NCBI GenBank assembly: GCA_963169105.1
Contig: OY720633.1
Coordinates: 159,355,780 to 159,419,779, forward strand
From: Ceriagrion tenellum
Lineage: Eukaryota > Arthropoda > Insecta > Odonata > Coenagrionidae
DNA length: 64,000 bases
Reading direction: 5' to 3'
Numbering within the stretch: position 1 is the stretch's first letter; each line of letters begins with the position of its first letter. Under the pieces are notes generated by a model. The model was not told where the DNA came from and made no database searches. It was given only the letters and a program-made list of their open reading frames with translations. The position numbers and the translations under genes were made by a program. This document shows positions 20,620 through 31,700 of the stretch, one piece after another.

Positions 20620-23295
20620 TTGTTTTCTGTTAAAAACACAAATTTCCCTAAATTGCTGAGTTCTTTAAACTCGAAGCTTCGAGAATTTACCTTGTTTATG
20701 ACATTTTTGGCATGGGCCACATGAGACACTTCCGCCGCCGTTTGACTGGGACACTAGTGTGACCTTCGGACGCCCCAGTAGTATCGAAATTGGAGGAAAG
20801 ACCGCATTATTTTTTTGTATCGGCTCATGCGTGAGCCATTGCCGATCACAAATGGAGGGATGTTCACGAGGATTAATTGAAGACTTGGATGGCTTGCCCT
20901 GAAACGTAAGCAGGAATGTTTTCTTTATCTCCACTCTCTCTTGGTTACATTATCTTTGAGGCTTACCAAAGCATATATTGAATACCATAGGACATCTCAC
21001 TGCCTGGTGCTCATATATTATATTATTGAAGCTGAAAAATATGTCCAATAAGCTATCAACATGAAAGATAATGGTGGAGCTATTCTCGCAGCACTCCGCA
21101 TCGAGTTCAAACCTCACAAATTTTGGGTAGACAAGCGGATTCTACCCCGAGCTCCACTCGCGGTTTCCCACGAAGAAGCTCCTCAGCCTCATTTCTCAAA
21201 GTGACAGGCATATTAACTACTTTCTTGCAGAAATAAAACATTCAAGATCGGCGATGTAGTGAAAGTGATGCGATGAATGCCGGAACGATATCATTATAAA
21301 CGAGCGTCCTTTGCTAAAATGAGAATCAGAGGAGGGCTGCAGTAAACCAATTTTCGATAGGATGACTGCTCTTAATGACAATGATTAAATCGGCATAGTC
21401 CGATAGGTTCAAGGAGTGAAGAAGTATAGTGAAATCAATAATTGCTTAGAAAAACGAGCTCTTGATATCACGTTTCAGATTTTAACTTTATCAACTTGAT
21501 CGTAGAACTCTTGGGTACATTATTGAAAGCTCAATTCACTGGGCAATTGACCTTTTAAAAACGTACTTTAAGGCAGTCACGATACTTTTATAGGTACCAA
21601 CTCTAACATCGTCATAGCTATGAACTGGCGTGACAGTCCATATGTCGCGAATTGAAATATAGCCCCGGGCATGAATAATGCGTTTTAGGATTACGGTCGT
21701 ACGCTTGACGGTGCGATGTAACCTTAGCCTATGAAATATCTGCAATCCATGTCTTCAACTAGTGTTAACTCCCAGTATGTATAAATAATTAATTTTACAT
21801 CGTTTTTTCGAGAAAAAATGTACAACTAGATCGAAATATGTAAATTTAGGATCATTTACGTGGCTGCCCTCCCTCAAAATGCTGGCTAAGGTTTCCCCTT
21901 ACGATTTCACTGGGTGGTAAAGTCGAGGGATCTGGTCAAGTACAGCAGTCTATCACTCCAAACTTGAAGCAGGTTCTTCCAGTCAGCAGCAGTCAGCAAT
22001 TAACTAGCAAATTAAAAACCACTCGGCTCCATGGTAAAACAATTACGATACTGTATTCGTACTACCATGCTCGGCTCGACATCAAAGGCATGGCATACAG
22101 CTAATACAAAACTTCAAAGGCAGTGGAACTTTTTCATATCCAGCTCTCTACCTAGAGCAGGCTAAGTGTTCTGCGTTCATTAACACCGCGATATGCATCA
22201 TTTGATACCATCATTATTTATATAACCTCATCGAAGACTCGTTGGCGTCTATGGAACGAGGGAATTCACCACACTAATGTTCACATCGTCACGATGAGTC
22301 ACCAGTCATTAGTTCTGGCTTTGCTTGGAATAACAGTGGTAGTGAAGTACGGTACCAGTTTCTCAGAAGACCCTTTTAAGTAGTTTTCAGTTTCCACTAC
22401 CTACAAAATAACTTCAAGCTGGGGAGCGTGGCAATCCCACTTTGTTGGGTCGAAAACATGGCCAAGTAATGAGCTGCAGCCATTACCCGGCCACTCATGG
22501 TAAGGTGGCTGGTGCGATAATTGTGGGTCATTGAGTGTACATGTAAAAATTTTTTTAAGGAAGTCCAAAAGAAAACTCCTGTGCCACATCAATTTACAGC
22601 ATCTGATTATGTCTTTGAGCTTACCACATTGGTAGTAATGGATACCATAAAATACTTGTATTTCATAATATTTCCTCAATTAAAGCATGTCATGAATAGA
22701 GTTTTCGGCACGATATTCGAAATTTAGACGAAATTACATTTAAACATGTTGTTATCGAATATTGGACTCAAGAGTGACACCTTGATACTTCTTAGAAACG
22801 GTTATAGTAAGATCAAGTATAACTTTTAGTGTTTAGAAGAAAAATCTGTGTACTTGAAATCAAACTGCTATGAAATATATGCAGAATACCATAAGGGTGC
22901 ATGTTAAAAAGCACTGAAATGCTTCTTAATCAAATCGGTATGCTGCAATGTTTTCACTGTTATTTATAGATATTGCCGATAAGAACATGTTAACAAAGTT
23001 TCAAGCAAATGTGTTCATCAATAAAAATCGCTTCAACGACACAAAGTGCAGTGAAGATACGTAGGTAGCTCTCTTTATTATGTGCTATCTCCTCCCCCGC
23101 TTCTTTGCCAACTCCGTCCTCTCGCGTCTAATGCTCCTAAAGTACGTAATGTTTTGCATAGGTGACTGCCACCAAGTTTTGCTACCATTGCAGTCTCCGC
23201 AAAAGATCGCGATAGATGCAGAGTGGGTGCTTTTACAACGATTAACTGCGGATGAATTGGTGAATGAATTGCGGATGAATTGGTCAGCCTATATC
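20620..23295. other. Noncoding DNA, 2.7 kb
   Basis: Short frames on both strands (for example 20665-20934, 21536-21745, 22401-22679) show no domain. No repeat pattern is evident by eye. A plain intergenic or intronic stretch is the simplest reading. Confidence 0.4.
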
Positions 23296-23738
23296 TACGA
23301 GGGTTGCCTAAAAAGTAAAGCCCCACATTTTTTCTCAGAAACCATTTATTCTACAGAAATTAATTAACGCGTATGAAGGTATAATGTTTCTTTTATACTC
23401 ACTCGATTTTTCCTCACAATCTCCCTCACGTTCTATTGCCTTTCTCCAGCGATTCAATAGGAAGTGTATGCCCCGTCGGTACCAGTTCTCGCTCTGGTTA
23501 TGAAGCCTGGTTTGCACTCTGCTAATCACCTCTTCTTCGTCCAAAGTAGTTGTTTGAGAAAGTACTTAGTGTCATTATTCTTCCACATATTAAGTTTGAG
23601 CCACACTGGTTTTTGCGAGTCTAATCTTACAATTTTTTCCTCTGCATAGTCCACAAAAGTCATCAAAACACTCAGATGTAATGCACTGATTTCTGTCATT
23701 AGGGAGTTTAAAAAATGTGGGGCAACTTTATCCTCGTA
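23296..23738 (-). mobile_element. Mariner-type element, internally deleted
   Basis: The block is bounded by TA dinucleotides (23296-23297 and 23737-23738), the target-site duplication of Tc1/mariner elements. Terminal inverted repeats start CGAGG. The right repeat lacks about nine bases present on the left, but both then share a perfect 14 bp run, GCCCCACATTTTTT (23320-23333), matched by its complement at 23710-23723. Total size is 439 bp between the TAs, against roughly 1.3 kb for a full mariner. Only a C-terminal transposase piece remains. It would depend on a transposase supplied in trans. Confidence 0.75.
23335..23544 (-). pseudogene. Mariner transposase C-terminal fragment
   Basis: The 69-residue minus-strand frame begins with DEEEVISRVQTRLHNQSENW and continues GIHFLLNRWRKAIEREGDCEEK. 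This matches the end of mariner transposases, where a (D/E)V...V..WL....FF..GI.KL..RW.KC....GDY.EK pattern is usual. The catalytic DD34D part is absent. A neighbouring minus-strand frame (23526-23741) fills the rest of the element but I could not match it to transposase, so it may be rearranged or out of frame. Confidence 0.65.
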
Positions 23739-26700
23739 CACTCGATTAACCTGCTTTCGATGCTTCGGTCACATTAACTTCGTACCCGGAAATTTAGATT
23801 TTCGAGGGCAAAGACTCTTTATTTTCCATTCCTATCATTTTCTCGTCCCTTTTCTCTATCCCAACTCCCTTTGTGAGGTAGCGTTCTTCGCATTTCCCTC
23901 TGACATCGGATTTTGTGAGTGCGGTACTGTCTCACCCGGGATGTACCTGATATTGCGATGAAATGCTTAGTTAACTATTGTAAATGATAAATTCGTCTCC
24001 AAGATGAATTCTGTTAATAGCTTTGAGACTGAAATTATATGAGGAAGGAAAGGGTTTAGTCAAAGCAGACCTCGGCAACACCAGGCGCCAAGGTAGCTCA
24101 GCGAATAGGCCACGGATCGGAGGGTCTCAGACCCTTATTCTCGTGAAGCCTCTATGGAGAGCTTCTTCTTGGGTATTGAAGGCGCAATTTACTGGAGATT
24201 AGGGTCTCGCGCACAACCAAGGTTGACCCAGGGAGAGGAAAAATATCTCCCACATTGAAGTGAGTTTCGCCCATATTTGGGAGGCGTGCGAGGCATCTAC
24301 TATCCCTTTCAGACAGATCCGCAGCTTTATCCCTGAGTGAAATACTATAGCGCCTGTCGATTGACTGTAATCTTAATAGTCCCCGATTATTATTGAGCAT
24401 CACGTATACATTTTTTTGATAATTTTATACAAACGAATGGTGGCTAAAGGGTGTAGAAAATTTAGTAAAATGTGCAAAAAGTACAACATTTTGTTTATCA
24501 TTATGAGATCGTTTCTTGCTTCTCTGAAGTCAAGTTCTCCGGAATTCCCATTACATTTCGATAGGTAATTTTTTCCCAGCCCTGTACTCCACGGTCATAC
24601 GCTTGAATAGAATCTGCTCGTTTATCTCCCGTTTATCAATGGTATTAGCCGTCCGGAGCAGGTTTCAGTCGACAGGAAGGTACTCGCACCGGGAAAATTT
24701 CGACGTTATCTTTGAGTTAGGAGAAGACGGCCATGAAAGAGCAGGGTCGTTCGTGAGAGAATTTTATGATTGTAGCTCGAGCACTCGAGTATCTGCAAGC
24801 CTTGGAATGCGCCTAGTAAAGCCCAATTGGTTCATGAATCATCTAGAAGAACTGAGACACGTAGTTATAAGAGATGTGTCAGCGAGGGTATACCATAAAT
24901 CTTCTGGAATAAGGTGAAAGGGGGGTTCCAGCATGCGGAAGGCCTATAAGCCTCTTAACGTTTGCCGAATCCCGGAAATAAGTTTATTTTCCACACGATT
25001 TTCCTCGCGACCCTATACGGGCAGGTTTTATTAGGAAGGAATTTTAATGGAAGAAAGTTCCACAAAACAAGATCGAGTTTCAATAATTTTGCAAATACTA
25101 TGAATGTAACATTTTTAATTGTATCTTTTAGTGAAATGTTATTAGTGTCGTGAGTAAATTACCAGTTTCATCTTGAGTCCGAAATTAATTAGCTCTATCA
25201 ACTTAGGGTACATTATTTATGAATAAGTTGGGATGGAAGTTCACATTTAATGAGATTCACTCGCTTTCGATGATTTTAGGTGTGGTTTTATCGAATTCCA
25301 TTTTAAAATTTCAAAAATCCATATTTTTCCATGGTTATTTTTACTGTCATGAATGTTTTCACATTGATAAGATATCTTCTGGGCAGGAAAAACCTTATTT
25401 CGCTGAAGTTAGTGGCATTAATGGTGAATAATTTAAATGAATAAGAAACTAAAGTTATTAAAAAAATATACTTTTCTAGATATTAAATAATAATTGATTT
25501 GGTCACATGCACCAAATGCAAACCAATCAAATGTATATGTGACACATCATTCTTTTCAAATATAGAATGGAGAACACTCAGTTAACGACATAAAGGAATA
25601 TTGTGTTATGTATGTTCGATCCCAATTTTTAGAAGGGGTTTCCCAGGGCAAATTCTCTAATTTTCGCCTCAATTTTAACGAGATTTGACCAACCGCTCAG
25701 TAAAATTGACTTTCAACAACCTATCAGTTCCTTAAAGTGGAACGCCTTTGTGCGATATCTTGTGTTAGATTGACTTATTTAAAAAACTCTTTCCCATTGT
25801 TAGTCTACGGTAAGGAAACATCCTTCCTAAACCATGTGTCGAACTTTACTTAGTTGAGGAAGCCAAAATAATAGGCAATGTAAGAACTTCCCAGGGCTTA
25901 CCCAAACTAGAACTAACATACCCGATGGCTTTATGCTCAGATAAAGGATATGCGGGAAGTGGTGTGCGGTTACTTGTGAACGCCTAAACATCAGGAGACA
26001 ACAGAAATGGCTTTTTGCAAGCTATTCCGCAATGTGTCCCTTAAAACCTTGTTCCCACTGAGAGGACATTTAAGCAAAGTCGTGTATACCCGGTACAGCG
26101 TTCTCTGTTTTTCTTAATCCTCGTAAACAACTTCCCTATCACCTGGTCGCCACGGTCGTCAGCGACACTGTAGATATTTTCAGCAAAAAAAAGACTGGAA
26201 AATAGCATTTTACGGAAAGATATCATCACAACGAATTTATTGCAAGGCAATGGCAGCTGAGAGGGAGAAATTGTATCCAATATGCCTATCCAGAAGCAAA
26301 ATCCAAAATATCCCATAGAAAATTGATGACAATTTTTAAATAAATCATGTTAATATTCAATCTTTCCGGAAAAACTTAACGAACACTCGGTTTTCCGAAG
26401 CACAGTTAGCTAAGTGATACTGATTTGGTTAACATTAAGATATATGCTGGTCATATTTTGGGTGATTCTGACGCGGCCTCTAGTTATTAGCCTTCATTAT
26501 GGTCATTGATACAAAAAAGGGCAAACTGGTCTTAAATCAGTTTGAAAGACCAATCGTAAGGAAAATTTGAATACTTAAATACTGTTATAGCAGATTGGCT
26601 AGTGTTGAAAAGCGTCGCGTCGACCCTAAATTCTTTAATATACTTGCATACATACTTTTCTCGCCATTTCCTTTCGGGATATGCAAAGCCAAAGAACTTA

Positions 26701-26750
26701 GCTATTGTTGGAAGACATTAGAAACTAGCTCTCTTAAAATAACTTCTTCA
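23739..26750. other. Noncoding DNA, 3 kb
   Basis: The largest forward frame (24603-24917, 104 residues) has no recognisable domain. At 24085-24150 the text AAGGTAGCTCAGCGAATAGG resembles a tRNA A-box, but no matching B-box follows at the right distance. Otherwise AT-rich and featureless. Confidence 0.4.
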
Positions 26751-26969
26751 CTATTTTGCCCTCCGATGCCCTATTTTGTGTATGTCTTTCGCTCGTCTTA
26801 CACTCATGCACTGCCTCGTGCACGCTCTCCTATCCTTAGGACTCCTAATATTCTTTCGTTTTGCAGTCTCTTCTACCACCTTCATCCGTGACTTTCGCGG
26901 TCTATCCCTTCCACTCACACCATTCACTCTGCTGACATCTATCTGTTTTGTTATCCAACCCTCTTTCAT
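26751..26969 (-). pseudogene. LINE polyprotein C-terminal tail relic
   Basis: The 72-residue minus-strand frame reads QIDVSRVNGVSGRDRPRKSR, then MKVVEETAKRKNIRSPKDRR and QCMSVRRAKD. A GxxGRxRPRKxWxDxVEExxKxRxIRSxKxRR pattern is typical of the basic tail of arthropod endonuclease-RT proteins. Nothing upstream of it on the minus strand could be read as RT, so this is a strongly 5'-truncated insertion. Confidence 0.5.
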
Positions 26970-27661
26970 TTTCTCGACTCAGATAAACCAGCAGAGCACA
27001 CTTCTTTTACGTTTGTCCATGAATGGAGCATCCATCCCACATTATTTCGTTCTCACTATTCAGTATGAAACATTTAAACTGTTTAATATTATCCGCAGTG
27101 GTTTATGCTTCTTATCCTTATGAGTAACTGTAAAAACTACCGCACTGCTCCATAGACTTAACGATTTTCTTGCGGTCATTTGTTAAGCCATGCAGTAAGA
27201 TGTGTTGAAAGTGAATGGAGCTCCTAGGAATCGATAGTGTATTTTTATTTTTCAAATTTATTGAACCAAACACACGATATGAAAGACATCCTATAATGAT
27301 GTTTCATTTCTTGAAATTAATCGAGACTCTATCCAGGTGGATACAATGGACTCTAGGTGGATGTGGTGGCACCATTTTCACCCCCATACTAATCAAATGA
27401 ATACTTATTCGTGGACTGTGAAGTTAAGGTTATTACTGTGTATCGCCTCAACTGCGACTAAGCCATAAAATATGCATTTTTACTTTCGATTCACACCGTA
27501 TGAAAAAAATCTCCTCGGATAACTGGCAAAAGCACTAATCTCAACATTTCTATTGGCAAAATTATGGAGGAAATCGCTTCGAATATTATTTGGAAGCGCG
27601 CGCATTATGATAATAGGCATCTTCACCACCAGGAGCAGGGTCGTCACCAGGTGCCTCTCAC
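26970..27661. other. Noncoding DNA, possibly intron
   Basis: AT-rich with no supported gene. If the minus-strand exon at 27662-27806 is real, this is the intron following it. Confidence 0.4.
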
Positions 27662-27806
27662 CCGCATTTGGATGTGCAGGTCCTCCCTTTGTCCCTTCCC
27701 GGAAGGGGTTAGGCCTTTGGTGCTGTAGTGACCCGAGTACGCGCTGGCCGTTCCGTCCCGCGTCCGCTCCCTCGCCAGCGTGTCCTGACCTCCGATGGCC
27801 AGGCTC
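27662..27806 (-). CDS. Candidate internal host exon, unidentified protein
   Basis: This GC- and CpG-rich block of 145 bp is embedded in AT-rich DNA. On the minus strand a pyrimidine-rich tract (CTTTCTTGTCTTCCGACGACAG) runs into an AG at 27808-27807, and the block ends ATGCGG followed by GTGAGA (donor GT at 27661-27660). Between them one frame is open for 48 codons plus one leading base, so the upstream intron would be phase 2 and the downstream one phase 0. The peptide begins SLAIGGQDTLARERTRD, continues YSGHYSTKGLTPSGK and ends REDLHIQMR. It is polar, rich in Ser, Thr, Arg and Gly, with no membrane segment, and looks like a linker or cytoplasmic tail. I do not recognise the protein. Overlapping frames on both strands lack splice support. 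Confidence 0.55.
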
Positions 27807-28586
27807 CTGTCGTCGGAAGACAAGAAAGAGACAACTTGGTGAGAAATAGTTGAAAGGGCACCGGAAAGAGCACATGCATCTACAACATAACTAGCCATGC
27901 GAAAAATTGGGATAGCCGAGTTTAATGCGTTGAGACTCGATTATCGACTATCGAATCGAAATAAACAGCCAAGGCAACTCCAATTGTTTTCTCCGTCATA
28001 GGAAAACAGCCCTAAAAACCCAGTGCCATATTTTTCCGTAGTTTCGAATAAAGAGACGGTTATTGCCATTGACGGTTATATAGTATACGTGGTGGCACAG
28101 CTAAGGTCCCTAGTGACTAGAAAACTATGCACCACACTTCCATGAACACTTTAAAAGCTATGAATATGCCACTCACACTTATTTGGAAAAGGTATAAACA
28201 TAGAAGCAGATGACAAATTCTAGGCTCTTTACCATACAATTTATACCATTTTCTATCTAACAGTACATTGATTCCTCCATTAATGGGCATGTTACAAAAA
28301 TTTTCCAACAAATATCACTTTAAATAAGAATTAATAACAAAAAAATAGACAGAAATATTATCCCTAGCAGTCTATTCCTACAAAATATTAATACGCTTCG
28401 TAAAATCCCTCAAAACTTGATATTGCTTTGCTTAAGCCACATTAGAAATGAACTTAGAAATTGTCATGAAAAATTAGTATAATGTTAATTGAATGTTAAA
28501 AAATAATTCTGTCAGAGTCTGTAGCATTGAGGAAGAGTCTGCAATATTGTATTTAAGTGAGATTTGGTGTTTTTCCTGCGAATAAG
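27807..28586. other. Noncoding DNA, possibly intron
   Basis: The minus-strand text just upstream of the candidate exon (27808-27870) is pyrimidine-rich, as expected of a 3' splice region. The rest is AT-rich and featureless. GCAATATTGTA occurs at 28541-28551 and again at 28741-28751. Confidence 0.4.
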
Positions 28587-28742
28587 GCTGATGAAGTTTA
28601 CTTGGATTTCCCACAGGGTTGGGATGGCTGTTTCTGCTTAAGTTTTTGAAGTAGCCCTAAAGCCGATGGTAGAGATAGACGTCGAAACGTTAGATGCAGC
28701 AGTCTTCCGGCCTCGTGGGAAACCCGAGAAAGCTTCATCGGC
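28587..28742. mobile_element. Small inverted-repeat (MITE-like) element
   Basis: Arms 28587-28614 (GCTGATGAAGTTTACTTGG...) and 28715-28742 are reverse complements with five mismatches over 28 bases. The 156 bp block has a middle containing GACGTCGAAACGTTAG. The 11 bp word GCAATATTGTA lies upstream (28541) and directly at the right end (28741). No coding capacity. The transposon family is not identifiable by eye. Confidence 0.6.
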
Positions 28743-28751
28743 AATATTGTA

Positions 28752-29142
28752 ATTTTTTAATTTAATTTCCACGAGGAATAATTACCTACATACATGCAAT
28801 TTCATACATAGATTACCTACGGCAGGACTTTTCGGATCTTCACTACTCCTGACTTATCTATGAATTTCTTCCGCGCTGACAAATGTCAACCCAGATGTTT
28901 CTGCTTTTATCAATTCTTGATATAGGCTGGCCAAAGACGAACAGGAAGAATCGGACAAACAGACACCGATCGGCATTGTTGATGAAGTTCAAAGCATTAA
29001 GGAGGAGAGGCGAAGAAGAATGGAAATAACTGAAGTGGTAGTTTTGAGTCCAGACAGGAATCAGCAGCATTTTTATGAATTTATAGGATATTTAGGATGA
29101 ATTATTAGTCTTCCTTAATTAAAAAAAATCTGGCTAGAGTTT
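28752..29142. other. Noncoding DNA
   Basis: One 70-residue minus-strand frame (28858-29070) without a motif. Nothing else is supported. Confidence 0.4.
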
Positions 29143-30560
29143 ATGATTTCTTATTCCTCCGGGGTAATAGGTCGACGCTCTGTGGGAGTAGGAAACAAAC
29201 CTTCGGAGTTACTTAGGAATTTAGGCAATAAAGGTAGACTATTTTTCCAAGTTATTCATAGGATCTACGAGGAAGGTGTATGGCCGGAGGACTCAGGAAA
29301 AAAGTCCAGGTTCCAATTCCTAAGAAGAAGAAAGCATCATAATGCGAGGAATACATGGCAATAAGCTTGATATCACACGCAGCCTAAGTTTTGTGTGGAA
29401 TAATAAATAAAAGGTTGGAGAGTAGGGAAGAGTACTACTTGGGCGATGACCAGTTTGGGTTCCGGAAGAGGCGATCAACCCGAGGTACTATTGCGGTGAT
29501 GAAAACACTTATAGAATGAAACATAGAGTACAGCCAGGATGTGTTTGCAACGCATCGTGGATTTCAAAAAGGTGTTCGACTAGGTGAATTAGGAGAAACT
29601 AATTCAGATACTCGGTGAAATGGGAATTGATTTGGGAGACAGGGGACTTATGCTAAAGTAATAGGGGGCCCAAAGGGCGAGTGTGACAAAGTGAGGGTGG
29701 CTGACAGTGACTCAGGGTGGGCAAGTGTAGGTCGCGGGGAGAGGCAAGGGTACCCGTTGCCGCCATTGCTTTTTAACATTTATGCGGAGGAAACAGTATA
29801 AGGGGCCTGGGAAGAACTAAATGTGGGAATGAAGGTAGGAGGGTATCTGAAAAAGTTGGTTTGACTCGGGAACGCTCAGGCGCTGATTAGTTTATCTTCG
29901 AAGGGATTACAAACTTCAGTAGAAGAGTTAGAATTACAGTTGGAAAATTTGAAATGAAGATCAATCATAAGAAAAGAAAGTAATGAGATTCTCTCGGCCA
30001 ATGAAAGCGAGGCTGCTCATATAAGTGAGAGAACACAAATTGGAGCAAGGAGAGCATTTTAATTGCTTTGATAGTACGCTAGAAGAAAAGGGGCGAAGTA
30101 GCAGAGAAGTATGGCGTTAGCCAAGTTTTGCTAAGTTTAATGATAGAAGGGAGCTGATGACGAGGACCTTCGGTAAGGATAAGAAGAGCTTTATATAGAG
30201 CGTAGCGTTGTATAGTGTTGAAACATAGACCCTAAGAAGGGAGGATGTGAATAGGCTATAGGCATTGGTGATGTGGGTGTGGGAGGGGGGGTGGTGGACG
30301 GAAAGGAAGACGAATGAGGAAGTGCTTAGGATGGTGAGCGAGGAGAGGAATCTTATGAATGGAATCGCGAATAAGGAGGGTAGGTGGCTGGATGAAGTGA
30401 TTGGAGGCGATGGGTTGCTCAAGAATGTGATAGAGGGAAGGATGTTGGGCAAGCGGAGAAGGAGAAGAAAGAGAATAGGTTTCATGGATGGGATGAAGAA
30501 GGGTAGATCGTACGCAGAATGGAAACACTAGAGGTAGAGAAGATCTTAAAAGTGTAGAAA
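29143..30560 (+). mobile_element. LINE relic, RT to 3' tail
   Basis: Reading the forward strand across frames gives KPSELLRNLGNKG and IYEEGVWPED (29190-29285, before RT block 1), DDQFGFRKRRSTRGTIAVMK (about 29447-29505), a VDFKKVFD-like block (about 29560), QGYPLPPLLFNIYAEE (about 29745-29793), GMKVGGYLKKLV (about 29832), then EGRMLGKRRRRRKRIGFMDG (about 30433-30492). The order is that of a LINE reverse transcriptase and basic tail. The FADD motif after GGYLKKLV is destroyed. Frameshifts are frequent, so this is an old copy. The wording differs from the other LINEs in the window, so it is a separate family; the clade is not assigned. Confidence 0.65.
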
Positions 30561-30775
30561 ACCGTTACGAGTTTCTCTGAATTTAAACAAAACCTACCTT
30601 TTACCGCTAGAATACTGATAAAAATATCTGCCAAAGATCAATTATTTATTTCATCTCTCTTCATGTAACATTTCGCCAATTTTTTATCCTTCTTCAGGGT
30701 TCAGAGAGCGTTCCTTCAGCATTTTTTACTAGTTTATAGGCGTTATAGAGTGGGAATCATACCATACTCTGAAAA

Positions 30776-30838
30776 AGTAAGCACAAAGCACAATTTAAGA
30801 AGAATACCTTTATTCTTAAATTGTGCTTTGTGCTTACT
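30776..30838. repeat. Perfect inverted repeat, 26 bp arms
   Basis: Arms 30776-30801 (AGTAAGCACAAAGCACAATT...) and 30813-30838 are exact reverse complements around an 11-base loop. No mismatch in 26 bases implies a recent origin or selection. Flanks show no further symmetry. A transcript would form a 26 bp hairpin, near the size of a microRNA precursor stem. Confidence 0.9.
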
Positions 30839-31643
30839 AATGTATTTGCACTCCTGAGATATTAATATACGGCTAGTCCCACAGTATTAGTCATGATTTT
30901 GAGCCGCAATGCATAGCGTGTCTTATGCTAGTGTCACGCTGACTTCACTTCTTTTAAGTAGAGAAGGAAGCCTGAAGGACGATGTTGTATCTCAAGCAAG
31001 GTTTAAGCCGAAATTCTTTTCCTCTCGTATACCAGTGAAAAGTCACTAATTCATAAATTAGTATGACAAAAATGTCTTACTTAGGTTTTTGAGTGAGAGA
31101 GAACTATGCAGCCTTCCTTAGATGGAGTTTCTGTACTCCTGTTCCGGTAAAAGCGCAGCCAATAAACCCGGATTTTAATAATATGCCCAAGAAGCTTTCT
31201 TGTGGCCACTTTCCTCATCACTGCTCTACCGTTGTATATTTTTAGCCTCAGAAACACATACATTTATCCATTGCTTCATACACGCTTGATTTCCTAATGC
31301 TCTTAGTCTCAGTTTTATAATGCCTAGTTAGTGTTAACCTCTTGATGGCGTGAACTTTACGTTAACTTGATGATCAATGAGAATTTAAATTTTGAATATT
31401 TCATCAAACTTTCGGTTGGTGGAAGTGAGCGTTACCGATGGGAGAATGTATCAATTTCTGCTTTAATGCCGGAAAAAATATCCAACCATAGAGATTAGAG
31501 ACTGAGTATTGAAGTTTCTATCTTTATGGGTCTATTCCATCTACAGCATATTTGTAATAAATGATGGTCAAAAATTCGAGACGAAACCGGTGAATTTGAG
31601 ACTCGACTCGGGGCAATAATCGCTATTTGAATCTACAGATTGC
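30839..31643. other. Noncoding DNA
   Basis: No gene or repeat is recognisable. A 60-residue minus-strand frame at 31081-31263 has no motif. Confidence 0.4.
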
Positions 31644-31700
31644 CGGTACATACTAGTATAATACCGAATACTAGGTACCTACTGGTATAGTACCGAAAAT
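31644..31700. repeat. Two tandem 30 bp palindromic units
   Basis: GGTACATACTAGTATAATAC at 31645 is followed 30 bases later by GGTACCTACTGGTATAGTAC at 31675, each ending ACCGAA. Each unit is itself nearly palindromic (CGGTA...TACCG around ACTAGT in the first). Confidence 0.75.

Noticed and set aside
24085..24150. tRNA gene suggested by AAGGTAGCTCAGCG
   Set aside because: No B-box or pairing acceptor stem at the right distance.
30117..30531. Three overlapping frames of 88-122 residues
   Set aside because: They overlap the degenerate purine-rich LINE tail; the minus-strand ones are Leu/Ser/Pro-rich shadows and the forward one is partly LINE tail, partly low complexity.
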